Both the position numbers and the translations under genes were made by a program. From positions 1 through 64,000 of the forward strand of contig MPNA01000016.1 of NCBI GenBank assembly GCA_002238785.1: 64,000 nt of DNA, given 5' to 3'. The stretch is from a bacterium OM1 bin76. Its GTDB lineage: Bacteria; Actinomycetota; Acidimicrobiia; Spongiisociales; ZC4RG35. Under the pieces are notes generated by a model. The model was not told the DNA's origin. It did not search any database and was given only the letters and a program-made list of their open reading frames with translations. Shown here in pieces: positions 17,759-27,344 of this stretch (position 1 is the first letter of the stretch; each line of letters begins with the position of its first letter).

Positions 17759-17802
17759 ATTCCCAAGGTTCCAGCGCCGATAATTGTATTGTTATCCGAC
17801 AC

Positions 17803-20022
17803 GTGATACCTGTACTGGCGGCTTCTGAATCGGGTGGGCTAACCCTCTTGGACGAACATCAGGTGTTCGTCTTCCTGATCCAGTTGACACTTCTGGTGGG
17901 GTCGGCGCGCCTGTTGGGAGGGATCGCCAACAAACTGCGTCAGCCCCCGGTGGTGGGCCAGTTGGTAGCCGGAGTGTTGATCGGCCCCAGCGTCCTGGGG
18001 CAGTTCTATCCGGACACCTTCGAGTGGATCTTCTCCGACTCCACTGTGGGTTCGGTGATCTACGGCCTGGCATGGCTGGCGGTGATCATGGTGCTGGTGG
18101 TGATCGGATACGAGACGGATCTGGGCATCATCATGCGCCTTCGCAAAGCCGCCATTAACGTTTCCGCGGGAGCCTTCCTAGTGCCGCTGGTCGTTGTCGG
18201 GTTGGTGGCGTTGTTGACCCCATCTTCTTTCATCGGTGACACCAGCAGGGGTCTGTACGCGGCCTTCATGGCGCTGGCCCTGTCGGTGGCCGCCCTTCCG
18301 GTGGTAGCCAAGATTCTCCTGGACTTGGGAATGCTGCGCCGCAACTTCGGCCAAGTAACTCTGGCCGTGAGCATGACCATGGACTCGGTGGGATGGTTGA
18401 TCCTGGCCGGGCTGGCCGGGGTAGCTCAGGAAGGCTTCGAGCCATCCCGGTTACTCACATCCCTGGGAGGCCTGGTTCTGTTCGTAGCGCTGGCGGCCAC
18501 CATCGGCAAGTGGGCGCTCAACCATGCCATGCGCTTGGCCTTGCGGAGCGGCTGGAACCTGCAGGCGGCACTCACCGTGAGCCTGGTGGCGGCCATCGGT
18601 GGGGGTGCGATCACCCATGTCCTGGGCCTTGAGGCCATCCTGGGCGCCTTCATAGTCGGGATCATTCTCGCCACGCTTCGCTACCAGATCGGTGAAGTGC
18701 GTCATGTCCTCGAAGTCATGACCGACTCTTTCTTCGCTCCCATTTTCTTTGCCTTCAGCGGTCTGCGGGTGGACATATCCCTGCTTGGCAGCCCCAGCGC
18801 CATTATCTGGACGGTGGTGCTGATCGTGCTGGCAGTGGCCGCCAAGGTATTCGGCACCCTGGTGGGCGCCCGCCGGGCCGGTCTGAGCTTCCGGGAAGGC
18901 CTGGCGTTGGGCTCGGGTCTGTCGGCACTGGGGGCCATGGGAATCGTGGTTGCCCTGGTTGGCTTGAGTCTGGGTGTTCTCAGCGACACCGGCTACACGG
19001 TGATCGTGCTGGCGGCCATCATCACCTCGCTGGTGGCCCCCATAATGCTCAAGTTGGCGGTGCGGGAAATGGAAGCCGGAGAAGAAGAGCAGTCCCGGCT
19101 GGAATCCGAAGCCATACGATCGCAGGCGCAGATCCTGGGGTCGGAGCGCATCCTCCTACCCACCCGAGGGGGCGCCAACAGTGTCTATGCAGCCAACCAG
19201 ATCAAGATCCTGTTCCCCGAGGCCGAAGTGACGGTCCTGGCGGTGGCCGGCCAGCCGGGCAGTTGGGTCAAGAGGCTGATAGGCGCCCATGAGGAGCAGA
19301 GTCAAGGGCCGGAGGAAGTAATGACAGCCCTCGGGTCAGACCGGCATCGCCTGATCCGGAGAAAACGAAGGGACCCGGCCGATGCCATTCTCAACGAGGC
19401 CGCACTGGGCTATGACCTGGTGGTGCTGGGGGCTACCGAGCGGACCGAGGAGAGCGAAGTCTTCTCTTCGGTGATCGACCGGGTGTTGGCGAAGCTACGG
19501 TTGCCCACCCTCATCTTCCGCTATCCCAGCGCGGATCAGCAAAGCGCCATCCCGGACTCGGTCTCGCTGGACGTCAACCGGGTGCTGTTGTCTGTGGAGT
19601 CGAACCGGGCGTCCCGCGCCGCCGAGGAGATTGCCTACTCTCTGGCGGCCCACAACGACGGGCTGGTCCTTGCCTTGCATCTGATTGCAGAGGCCGCCGA
19701 CGGTCCCTTCCATTTCGACATGTTGAGCAGCGCCCAGAACTACATGGCAGGCATGGAATTGCTGGAGGAGTCCGTGACGTTCGGGGAACGATTGGGAGCA
19801 AGGGTGAACGCCGACGTCAAACCGGTGGCGCAACCGGAGGGAGACTTGGTGCAAACCGCCAACACCGGAAACTGGGACCTTCTGGTGATGGGCGCCACCA
19901 GCCGACCTCTTACCAACCGACCGTTCTTTGGCTATGGAATGTCCTACATTCTCAAATACGTAACGATTCCCATGGTCATCGTGGCAATTCCCGACATCGT
20001 TTCCCGGTACCGGCCCCACTGA
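17803..20022 (+). CDS. CPA2-family cation/proton antiporter with two USP domains
   Basis: A 739-aa inner-membrane protein. Residues about 20-425 form 12 to 13 membrane helices of a KefB/NapA-type Na+/H+ or K+/H+ exchanger, with the GQLVAGVLIGPSVLG motif early and GGGAITHVLGLEAILGAFIVG in the core. The cytosolic tail has two universal-stress-protein-like domains (about 445-570 and 580-735), seen in VVLGATERTEES and LLVMGATSRPLTNRPFFG, which probably bind a nucleotide and regulate transport. It starts at GTG 17803. It appears to be a single gene, followed directly by the IS-disrupted exporter gene. Confidence 0.92.
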   Translation: MIPVLAASESGGLTLLDEHQVFVFLIQLTLLVGSARLLGGIANKLRQPPVVGQLVAGVLIGPSVLGQFYPDTFEWIFSDSTVGSVIYGLAWLAVIMVLVVIGYETDLGIIMRLRKAAINVSAGAFLVPLVVVGLVALLTPSSFIGDTSRGLYAAFMALALSVAALPVVAKILLDLGMLRRNFGQVTLAVSMTMDSVGWLILAGLAGVAQEGFEPSRLLTSLGGLVLFVALAATIGKWALNHAMRLALRSGWNLQAALTVSLVAAIGGGAITHVLGLEAILGAFIVGIILATLRYQIGEVRHVLEVMTDSFFAPIFFAFSGLRVDISLLGSPSAIIWTVVLIVLAVAAKVFGTLVGARRAGLSFREGLALGSGLSALGAMGIVVALVGLSLGVLSDTGYTVIVLAAIITSLVAPIMLKLAVREMEAGEEEQSRLESEAIRSQAQILGSERILLPTRGGANSVYAANQIKILFPEAEVTVLAVAGQPGSWVKRLIGAHEEQSQGPEEVMTALGSDRHRLIRRKRRDPADAILNEAALGYDLVVLGATERTEESEVFSSVIDRVLAKLRLPTLIFRYPSADQQSAIPDSVSLDVNRVLLSVESNRASRAAEEIAYSLAAHNDGLVLALHLIAEAADGPFHFDMLSSAQNYMAGMELLEESVTFGERLGARVNADVKPVAQPEGDLVQTANTGNWDLLVMGATSRPLTNRPFFGYGMSYILKYVTIPMVIVAIPDIVSRYRPH

Positions 20023-20055
20023 TCCGGTGTGCGAGACTTCCTGGTCGACCTCCTA

Positions 20056-20083
20056 GTGGTCCGTCGGTTTGGTAGTTGGGTGG
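20056..20083 (+). repeat. IS630 left terminal inverted repeat
   Basis: The 28-base left end begins immediately after the TA target duplication. It matches the complement of the right end at the outer GTGGT, the GTCG block and the inner nine bases. Confidence 0.85.
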
Positions 20084-20097
20084 GTTAATGTTTGGGT

Positions 20098-21213
20098 ATG
20101 CCTGTGTTTATTGCGCCCCCGTTGGAGATGTCGGTTGAGCAGCGTGCTGCGTTGGAGGTGATGGCGAGGTCGGAATCGGCGCCGTTTCGGCAGGTTCGGC
20201 AGGCGAGGGGGTTGTTGTTGGCGGCTGATGGGACACCGAACCAGGCGATAGCCCGGCGGGTGGGGGTGAAGGCCGACACGGTTCGGGCTTGGCGGAAACG
20301 CTTTTTGGAGGACGGCGTTGAAGGGGTGGGGGTGATCCGCCCGGGCAGGGGCCGTCAACCGGTGATCGGGCAAGAGGTGGTGGAACAGATAGTTTCTGAC
20401 ACGTTGCATACCCGTCCGGCGGACGGGTCGACGCATTGGTCGACCCGGACGATGGCCGCCCGTCACGGGGTGGGAAAGGACACCGTTGCTCGTATTTGGA
20501 AGGCGCGGGGATTGCAACCGTGGAGAACCGAGACGTTCAAGTTGTCCAACGATCCCCTTTTTGAGGAGAAGTTGGTGGATGTGGTGGGTTTGTACATGAA
20601 CCCGCCCGAACGGGCGGTGGTTCTTTGTGTGGACGAAAAGTCCCAGATCCAGGCGTTGGAACGTTCCCAGAAGTCGCTTCCTCTCAAACCCGGGCGGGCG
20701 GGGACCATGACCCACGACTACAAGCGGCATGGCACAACCACTCTGTTCGCGGCGTTGAACACCGCCACGGGAGAAGTGATCACAGATTGCCGACCCCGCC
20801 ATCGTCACCAGGAGTTCCTGGGCTTTTTGAGGCTGGTCGAACGCAACGTCCCTGCCGAGTTGGACGTGCATCTGGTGATCGACAACTACGCTGCTCATAA
20901 ACATCCCAACGTCACCCGCTGGTTGGAACATCCCCGCCGTGGGAACCGTTGGCATGTTCATTACACGCCCACCTCGGCGTCGTGGCTGAACCTGGTCGAA
21001 CGATGGTTTCGGGAACTAACCCAAAAGCGGCTACGCCGGGACAGTTTCACCAGTGTGGGTCAGCTCATCGGGGCGATCAACACCTGGACAGACCACTGGA
21101 ACCAAGACCCCAAACCCTTCATCTGGCACAAAACCGCCCAAGAAATCATCAAAAAAGTCCAACGAGGACGCGCAACCCTCCACCACCCAACCAAAACCGC
21201 GACATACCACTAG
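20098..21213 (+). CDS. IS630-family transposase
   Basis: A 371-aa DDE transposase that cuts and pastes the element. The N-terminal third holds a helix-turn-helix (NQAIARRVGVKADTVRAWRKR) and a second DNA-binding segment. The catalytic domain shows the DDE residues in VVLCVDEKSQIQ, HLVIDNYAAHK and SWLNLVERWFREL. The reading frame is open with no frameshift. The ATG at 20098 is preferred over an upstream TTG. The TAG stop (21211-21213) consists of the TA target duplication plus the next chromosomal base, so the element itself does not encode its stop. Confidence 0.95.
   Translation: MPVFIAPPLEMSVEQRAALEVMARSESAPFRQVRQARGLLLAADGTPNQAIARRVGVKADTVRAWRKRFLEDGVEGVGVIRPGRGRQPVIGQEVVEQIVSDTLHTRPADGSTHWSTRTMAARHGVGKDTVARIWKARGLQPWRTETFKLSNDPLFEEKLVDVVGLYMNPPERAVVLCVDEKSQIQALERSQKSLPLKPGRAGTMTHDYKRHGTTTLFAALNTATGEVITDCRPRHRHQEFLGFLRLVERNVPAELDVHLVIDNYAAHKHPNVTRWLEHPRRGNRWHVHYTPTSASWLNLVERWFRELTQKRLRRDSFTSVGQLIGAINTWTDHWNQDPKPFIWHKTAQEIIKKVQRGRATLHHPTKTATYH
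21183..21210 (-). repeat. IS630 right terminal inverted repeat
   Basis: The right end of the element, complementary to the left end as described there; it also encodes the last residues of the transposase. The TA duplication follows directly. Confidence 0.85.
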
Positions 21214-21902
21214 GGGAGTGGGGGTAACCAATCCCAAGGCGGTGGCGATCACATCCACCCTCCCGGTCGTGGAAATGCGGGCCGGCAAACCACTGGGTCG
21301 CCTGGTCCTGGGCATGGATCCCTTCCCCACCTGGATCTCGGCAGTGGTCGGCAACCTCTCTCCTCTGCCAGTTCTCTTCTGGTTTCCGGGAGTGTGCGAC
21401 CGGTACTGCACCACCCAACGGCTACCTTGGATGCGCCGTTTCCTCGACCGGCTATATGCCCGAACCCGGCGCCGTCACACTGCCTTGTTCGTCCGCCTGC
21501 GGGATATGGCCCTGGTGGACTGGTCGTCATCCCCATCCCGCTGACCGGAGGTTGGACCGGGGTGCTGGCCTCCTACGTGTTCGGGGCGCCGTTCCGGAAG
21601 GCCTTCGGGTTGATCGCCCTGGGAGTGGCGATAGCGGCCACCGCAATCTCGCTGATGGTCAACGCCGGCATCATCATCTGGAGCTGAATCTCAAGTCGCC
21701 AGGCAACCGACCGGCAGGAAAACTGTCCCCTGGGAGTCCGGGGGACTACCGACCAGCGGAGACGGGCCGTCGGCCGTCGGGACGCACCAGGTGGAGGACC
21801 CAATCTCCCCGCCGATTTGCCCTGATTGAAGACCCCTCTTCCCGAAGCGATTGGTTATCCTTCAAGTTGCCTCAGGAAAACCGGACCGGAAGGAAGAGCA
21901 GA

Positions 21903-23105
21903 TTGTCCAACATCACTTTCGAAAGAGTCGGAAAGGTCTACCCGGGGGGGACCAGGGCGATAACTGATGTGAGCATCGAGGTCGACGACGGGGAATTCGT
22001 GGTGCTGGTCGGCCCGTCGGGATGCGGGAAGTCAACCCTTTTGCGGATGGTTGCCGGGTTGGAGGAGGTGACGGAGGGACTTCTTCGGATCGGCGACAAG
22101 GTAGTGAATGACGTCTCCCCCAAAGATCGTGACATTGCCATGGTCTTCCAGAATTACGCGCTCTATCCCCACATGAGCGTGTTCGACAACATGGCCTTCG
22201 GCCTGAAGATGCGCCGGATGCCCCGTGAAGAGATCAGACAGAAGGTGCGAGAGGCAGCCTCCGTTCTCGAGATATCAGAACTGATGGACCGCAAGCCCAA
22301 ATCCCTGTCGGGCGGGCAGCGCCAGCGGGTGGCAATGGGAAGAGCGATCGTGAGGGAACCGGCCGCCTTCCTGATGGATGAGCCTCTATCAAACCTTGAT
22401 GCAAAACTGCGGGTGCAGATGCGGGCCGAGTTGGGAATACTGCACAAGCGTCTCCAGACCACAACTTTGTACGTGACCCACGATCAGGTGGAAGCGATGA
22501 CCATGGGAGACCGGGTGGCAGTGTTGCGCAAGGCCAGCGAAGACCAGACCAACCTGCAGCAGATCGACACTCCCAGAGTGCTGTACGACCACCCTGCCAA
22601 CCTCTTTGTGGCCGGGTTCATAGGCTCCCCTTCGATGAATTTCGTTTATGGCCGCGTCAAGGCCCAGGGGGGAGAGGTATCACTGGTCTTTGCAGACGAG
22701 GAGGTCGCCCTCTCCAGTTCGGTGCTCACCGAGCATTCCCAATTGGCCTCTTACAAGGACCGCCAGATCGTGGTGGGTATCAGACCCGAAGCGTTTGACA
22801 TCTACTCCCCGGCCTCGGAAGCCGACGGGCGAGCCATGATCACCGCTGACGCCACCCTGGTGGAGCAGTTGGGCTCGGAAGCCTATGTTCACTTCAGCAA
22901 GCAGGCCCCTCCGGTGATCACTCCCGACATCCGGGAATTGCTTGAAGACGAGGGAAGTGACGTCGCATCGCTGGGAGACACCACCAAGTTCGTGGCCAGG
23001 GTGGATCCCGACCTGGCGCCGACCGGGGGAGATCGGATCCAACTGATGCTCGACATCTCCAAGCTCCACTTCTTCGACGACGAGACAGGCATCGCCATCA
23101 GGTAA
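21903..23105 (+). CDS. Sugar-type ABC transporter ATP-binding protein (UgpC/MsmK/MalK family)
   Basis: A 400-aa cytosolic ATPase that powers uptake of sugars or glycerol-3-phosphate through a separate permease. Walker A GPSGCGKST, Q-loop, signature LSGGQRQRVAMGRAI and Walker B AAFLMDEPLSNLD are intact. The C-terminal 150 residues form the regulatory OB-fold (TOBE) domain typical of this subfamily. The start is TTG at 21903, supported by GGAAGGAAGAG just upstream. No permease or binding protein gene lies in the window, so it may serve several transporters. Confidence 0.93.
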   Translation: MSNITFERVGKVYPGGTRAITDVSIEVDDGEFVVLVGPSGCGKSTLLRMVAGLEEVTEGLLRIGDKVVNDVSPKDRDIAMVFQNYALYPHMSVFDNMAFGLKMRRMPREEIRQKVREAASVLEISELMDRKPKSLSGGQRQRVAMGRAIVREPAAFLMDEPLSNLDAKLRVQMRAELGILHKRLQTTTLYVTHDQVEAMTMGDRVAVLRKASEDQTNLQQIDTPRVLYDHPANLFVAGFIGSPSMNFVYGRVKAQGGEVSLVFADEEVALSSSVLTEHSQLASYKDRQIVVGIRPEAFDIYSPASEADGRAMITADATLVEQLGSEAYVHFSKQAPPVITPDIRELLEDEGSDVASLGDTTKFVARVDPDLAPTGGDRIQLMLDISKLHFFDDETGIAIR

Positions 23106-23128
23106 GGCCCCAAGGGTTGGCCGGTGGG

Positions 23129-24445
23129 TCAACTACTGGGAGTACTCCATTCGGTACGGGCGGCGCGTGCCTTATCCACGTCAACCAGACTCAGCAACAC
23201 GAATCCCACCACAAAGAAGACCGCCAGCGACAGCACCCCGGGTCGGCTGGATCCGGTCACTTGGCGGAAAGTGGCGAAAATGATCGGCCCCCAGATAGCG
23301 GAGAATTTGGTGAACACGGAGAAGAACCCGAAGAACTCGGCCGATGCCTCCTCGGGGATGATCGATCCGTACAGGCTGCGGCTCAGCGCCTGGGTGCCAC
23401 CCATCACCACACCGATGACCACTCCCAGGGCCAGCAGGGGATAGTTCTGTCCCACCGGAAGGAAGTAGGCGGCCACCAGGACGAAGGACCAGACCACTAA
23501 CGCGATCAACACCGAGCGTTTCGGTCCGATCCGATCGGACAATCGTCCGAACATCAGAGCGCCGAGGAACGCGGTGAACTGCACGACCAGCAGCAGGAAG
23601 GCAATAAAGGTAGTGCTGATCTCCAGTGTCTCGGCCGCATAAATGGCGGAAATGCTGATGACCGTCTGAACCCCGTCGATATAGAACATGTAGGCCACAA
23701 TGAACAACAACAACTGCTTGTGTCCGGAAAGGCGTCGACAGGTACCCCAGGTACTGCTGAAACCCAGCCGCATGTAAGCCAGCAATCGACTCTCGCCTGC
23801 TCCGGTTCCCAGCGGTTCCCGGGCTTCCCCAACTTCCCGCATTCTCCGGAAGGCGTACCAGGCAAAACCTGCCCACCACAACCCGGACCCACCAATAGCG
23901 AGCCGGGCAGCCTGATCCTCCCCGAATCCCAGGTTCTCGGAGTAGAAGATGAACACCAGGGCCAGCAGCAGGTAGACGCCGCTTCCCACATACCCGTAGG
24001 CATAGCCCTTGGAACTGATCCCGTCAATGGTGTCGTCGGTACTGATATTGGGAAGCATGCCGTCGTAGAAGACGTTGCTGGCGGCGAGTCCGAAGTGTGA
24101 CATCAAGAACATGAAAATGGCCAGGAGCACATCCCCGGTGGAGACAAAAGCGAAACACGTGACAAACAGGGCCCCTCCGAAGGCAAAAACCCTCAGAAAC
24201 ATGAGGCGCCGGGCACTGTAGTCGGCTATTGCTCCCAGCACCGGGGTTATCAAGAACATCCCAAGGGAGATCAACCCCACCATGTATCCCCACAGAGACT
24301 CGGCGCTAAAACCCATCCAGCCTTCTTCGGGAACGATCACTGACGCGAAGTAGGCGGGAATGATCCCCGCTGCGATAACGACATAACCAGAATTGGCCCA
24401 GTCGTACATTGCCCACCCGAAGATCGTGCGTTGATCGTTTCGCAT
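23129..24445 (-). CDS. UMF1/Atg22-like MFS transporter
   Basis: A 438-aa inner-membrane protein with about 12 helices. The N-terminal FGWAMYDWANSGY is the hallmark of the UMF1 (Atg22-like) group of the major facilitator superfamily, and GALMFGRLSDRIGPKRS is the MFS loop between helices 8 and 9. Relatives are thought to export amino acids or small metabolites; the substrate is unknown. It is transcribed away from the DMT gene array. Confidence 0.9.
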   Translation of the reverse strand: MRNDQRTIFGWAMYDWANSGYVVIAAGIIPAYFASVIVPEEGWMGFSAESLWGYMVGLISLGMFLITPVLGAIADYSARRLMFLRVFAFGGALFVTCFAFVSTGDVLLAIFMFLMSHFGLAASNVFYDGMLPNISTDDTIDGISSKGYAYGYVGSGVYLLLALVFIFYSENLGFGEDQAARLAIGGSGLWWAGFAWYAFRRMREVGEAREPLGTGAGESRLLAYMRLGFSSTWGTCRRLSGHKQLLLFIVAYMFYIDGVQTVISISAIYAAETLEISTTFIAFLLLVVQFTAFLGALMFGRLSDRIGPKRSVLIALVVWSFVLVAAYFLPVGQNYPLLALGVVIGVVMGGTQALSRSLYGSIIPEEASAEFFGFFSVFTKFSAIWGPIIFATFRQVTGSSRPGVLSLAVFFVVGFVLLSLVDVDKARAARTEWSTPSS

Positions 24446-24623
24446 CTGGAAACGAACACTACCAATCGGCGCCCACCGCGCTTAGCATCCCAGCAATAGC
24501 CACACACCTCCCAGTAGGTCACCGGCTGACTCTGCTAATCTCCGCCCGGCCCGTTGCCCCGTTCCGGCACCGGGCATCTTTTATGACCCTTGTATCTCGA
24601 CGCCTTCACAGTCCCTAAGAGTC

Positions 24624-25454
24624 ATGGCCTTCATTCTCGCTGGGTTAACCTCACTTCTCTACGGGTTTTGTGACTTCGCCGGAGGACTGGCCACTCGCCG
24701 AGCGTCGGTCCTGGCAGTGACCCTGTGGGCCAATGTGGTAGGCCTGGGCATCGCCGTGATCATCTCGGCCATCCATCATGTGGTGATAGGAGATTCTCCA
24801 ACCGTTGCCGACCTGACCTGGGGCCTGGCGAGCGGCGTCGCCGGAGTCGGCGGCCTGGCCATGTACTTCCAGGGAATGGCCAAGGGCCAGATGGCGGTGG
24901 TGGCGCCGGTGTCGGCGGTGACCCTGGCGGTGGTTCCCCTGCTCTTCGGAGTTGCCACGGGAGAACGATACGGCATCTCTTCGTGGGTGGGAGTGGCAGT
25001 GGCACTTCCGGCGCTGTGGCTCACCGTTCAGCAGAGGACCGATCACCAACGACCCGGCAAGGCAATATACGGTCTGGCGGCGGGTCTTATCTTCTCGCTG
25101 TTCCTGATCGGTATCGCCCAAACCTCACCCGACGCGGGATTCTGGCCCCTGGTGGCAGTGCGCGTTGGAGGGTTGACACTGTTGGCATTCATCATGGGAG
25201 CCCGTAGAACGTCACCCACCCTCCCCAGAAGGGCGCGTCCGCTGGCGTTTTTGGCCGGCGGGGACATCCTGGCCAATCTCACCTATCTCCTGGCGGTTCG
25301 GATCGGCCCGTTCGGCCTGGTGGCCGTGGTGTCTTCCTTCTATCCGGTGGTGATCGCCCTGTTGGCGCGGTTCGTGGAAAGGGAGAGGATGTCACCCACC
25401 CGGATCCTGGGTCTCACCCTTTCAATGGTCTCCCTGGTCTTGATCACACTCTGA
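24624..25454 (+). CDS. DMT/EamA-family transporter, first of three tandem paralogues
   Basis: A 276-aa inner-membrane protein with ten predicted helices in two five-helix EamA-type repeats. It begins LAGLTSLLYGFCDFAGG, a pattern shared with the next two genes, and each paralogue has the GMAKGQMAVVAPVSAVTL segment near residue 85. DMT proteins export or import amino acids, metabolites or drugs; the substrate is not predictable. It ends three bases before the next start, so the first two are clearly co-transcribed. Confidence 0.9.
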   Translation: MAFILAGLTSLLYGFCDFAGGLATRRASVLAVTLWANVVGLGIAVIISAIHHVVIGDSPTVADLTWGLASGVAGVGGLAMYFQGMAKGQMAVVAPVSAVTLAVVPLLFGVATGERYGISSWVGVAVALPALWLTVQQRTDHQRPGKAIYGLAAGLIFSLFLIGIAQTSPDAGFWPLVAVRVGGLTLLAFIMGARRTSPTLPRRARPLAFLAGGDILANLTYLLAVRIGPFGLVAVVSSFYPVVIALLARFVERERMSPTRILGLTLSMVSLVLITL

Positions 25455-25457
25455 CGC

Positions 25458-26291
25458 ATGGCCTTCGCCCTGGCAGGACTGACCGCCCTCATCTACGGAT
25501 CCTGCCATTTCGCCGGGGGAACGGCAACCCGTCGCGCCCCGGTCCTGGCCGTGACCTTCTGGGCCAACCTCATCGGTTTGGGCATAGCTGCGTTGGCATC
25601 AATCGTCCACCATCAAGTGATCGGCGCCTCCATGACCCTGACCGATGTGGCCTGGGGGGCCCTGACCGGGGTGGCTGGCATAGTGGGGGTGGTCATCCAG
25701 TTTCAGGGTCTTGCAAAAGGTCAGATGGCAGTGGTGGCGCCTGTCTCGGCAGTTACCCAGGCCGTGGTGCCGTTTCTGTTTGCGGTAGTAACCGGGGAGC
25801 AGCATGGGGCGATGGCGTGGTTGGGGGTGTCAGTGGCCATTCCCGCCCTGTGGTTGACCGTCCATCGGCGCAAGGACCAGGATCGCCCGGGCAAGGCATT
25901 GTATGGACTGGCCGCGGGCCTGGCTCTTTCCGTGTGGTTCATTGCCATCGCGCAGACCTCGCCGCAAGCTGGACTGTGGCCGATCCTCACACTCAGAAGC
26001 ACCGGCCTCCTTCTCCTGGGGATCCTGCTGCTGGCCCGCCGGGAACTGCCAACCCTGCCTCCCAATGCTCGCCCACTGGCGCTTGCATCTGGCGCGTACA
26101 CCTTGGCGAACGTCACCTATCTGGCGGCGGTCCACATCGGACCGTTCGGCCTGGTAACACTGGCCGCATCATTCTATCCGGCCGTAACGGTTCTGCTGGC
26201 CCTGGTTGTAGCAAAAGAGAAGGTCTCCCCTCAACGGATGGCGGGACTGGCCCTTTCGGTGGCTGCCTTGGCTCTCATAACCTCGAGTTGA
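25458..26291 (+). CDS. DMT/EamA-family transporter, second tandem paralogue
   Basis: A 277-aa ten-helix permease closely similar to its neighbours throughout. It shares GLAKGQMAVVAPVSAVTQ and the IGPFGLVTLAASFYPA helix near the end with the first copy. The gap to the first gene is three bases, so it should be translated from the same mRNA. Divergence at loop positions indicates an old duplication, not a recent one. Confidence 0.9.
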   Translation: MAFALAGLTALIYGSCHFAGGTATRRAPVLAVTFWANLIGLGIAALASIVHHQVIGASMTLTDVAWGALTGVAGIVGVVIQFQGLAKGQMAVVAPVSAVTQAVVPFLFAVVTGEQHGAMAWLGVSVAIPALWLTVHRRKDQDRPGKALYGLAAGLALSVWFIAIAQTSPQAGLWPILTLRSTGLLLLGILLLARRELPTLPPNARPLALASGAYTLANVTYLAAVHIGPFGLVTLAASFYPAVTVLLALVVAKEKVSPQRMAGLALSVAALALITSS

Positions 26292-26478
26292 GGGTTAGGT
26301 CGGGCACCTCCGCACCCCACCGATGGACGTCAAACACCCTGACCGGGTTGGAACCCCATTGGGGGCCAACCCTTCAACACCTTCTAGATGTGCGGTTCGA
26401 GGAATGCGTTTTTCAGCGCCACCCCCAAGCATATGATATGTTCATGCCCCCACCTGCCACCCTCGGTCACGTAGCCCT

Positions 26479-27330
26479 ATGGCCATCTTCCTGGCCGGAC
26501 TGACTTCCGTCCTGTACGGGGTGTTCGACTTCACCGGGGGAATGGCCACCCGCCGCAGTCCCGTCTTCGCGGTGGCTTTCTGGTCCAACACCACGGGCCT
26601 GGTTCTCTCCACCGCCATCGCGGTCGGCCACCATATGGTGGTGGGTGCTTCCTTTACCCTCCCGGACCTGGCCTGGGGGGGACTAAGTGGCCTGGCCGGG
26701 GTCATCGGGGTGATGTTCTACTTTCAGGGCCTGGCAAAGGGCAAGATGGCGGTGGTTTCTCCTGTGTCCGCCGTCACCCTGTCATTGGTTCCCTTCCTGT
26801 TCGGGACTTTGATCGGAGAGCGTTATGGCCCGTTGGCGTGGATGGGAGTGATTCTGGTCGCCCCGGCTATGTGGATGACAGTGGCGACCCGACGCCGCCA
26901 CAACCGGCCGGGTAGGGCGAACCGCGGTTCGGGGAAGGCGGCGTACGGACTCGCCGCCGGCCTGGGCTTCTCCCTGGTTTACATCGGAATGGCGCAAATA
27001 TCACCGGAAGCCGGGATGTGGCCCCTGATTCCCTTCAAAGTCGCCGGCCTCGCCGCCGCAGGAGTTCTGGTGAAGGTCCGGCGAGTTCCACTTGAATTGC
27101 CAAGGAAGCAACTCTTCTTGGCCTTCACTGCCGGGGGCACTGTCTTGGCGAACCTCACCTACCTGCTGGCGGTGCAGATCGGGCCACTGGGACTGGTGGC
27201 AGTAGCGTCGTCCTTGTTTCCTGCAGTGGTAGCAATAATGGCCTTCCTGGTCTACAGGGAAAGCATCCCTCCCCACCGGGTTGTGGGTCTTGTCTTATCC
27301 CTGGTCGCCCTGTCCCTGATAGCTCTCTGA
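26479..27330 (+). CDS. DMT/EamA-family transporter, third tandem paralogue
   Basis: A 283-aa ten-helix permease with the same start pattern (LAGLTSVLYGVFDFTGG) and GLAKGKMAVVSPVSAVTL segment as the two genes before it. It has an inserted Arg/Gly-rich cytosolic loop (about residues 135-157) between its two halves. A 187-base gap separates it from the second copy, so it may have its own promoter. Confidence 0.9.
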   Translation: MAIFLAGLTSVLYGVFDFTGGMATRRSPVFAVAFWSNTTGLVLSTAIAVGHHMVVGASFTLPDLAWGGLSGLAGVIGVMFYFQGLAKGKMAVVSPVSAVTLSLVPFLFGTLIGERYGPLAWMGVILVAPAMWMTVATRRRHNRPGRANRGSGKAAYGLAAGLGFSLVYIGMAQISPEAGMWPLIPFKVAGLAAAGVLVKVRRVPLELPRKQLFLAFTAGGTVLANLTYLLAVQIGPLGLVAVASSLFPAVVAIMAFLVYRESIPPHRVVGLVLSLVALSLIAL

Positions 27331-27344
27331 GACAACGGCCCGAT

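Larger units (their letters stand above)
20054..21212 (+). mobile_element. IS630-family insertion sequence
   Basis: A complete element with 28-bp imperfect inverted ends (20056-20083 and 21183-21210) that share an outer GTGGT, an inner GTCG and a terminal GTTGGGTGG block. It is flanked by a TA duplication (20054-20055 and 21211-21212), the standard IS630/Tc1 target. Both flanks read CTAG, a preferred IS630 target. It encodes one intact transposase and interrupts a small multidrug-export gene. Confidence 0.9.
20029..21687 (+). pseudogene. Small multidrug-export-type membrane protein gene, broken by IS630 and two frameshifts
   Basis: The downstream part (21212-21687) reads as a Sm_multidrug_ex-family protein: STLPVVEMRAGKPLG, then ISAVVGNLSPLPVLFWF, and in another frame LVVIPIPLTGGWTGVLASY. 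A plausible GTG start at 20029 gives RDFLVDLLG up to the insertion point at 20053. Removing the IS joins the two parts at a single CTAG site, but the frame is then still off by one base at a run of five G (about 21219-21223) and again near 21515. A missing G at each place would restore one reading frame. Either the gene is dead or these are sequencing errors on top of a real insertion. Confidence 0.7.

Noticed and set aside
20053-20961. A 302-codon open frame antisense to the transposase
   Set aside because: The transposase on the plus strand has all DDE motifs; the antisense frame has none.
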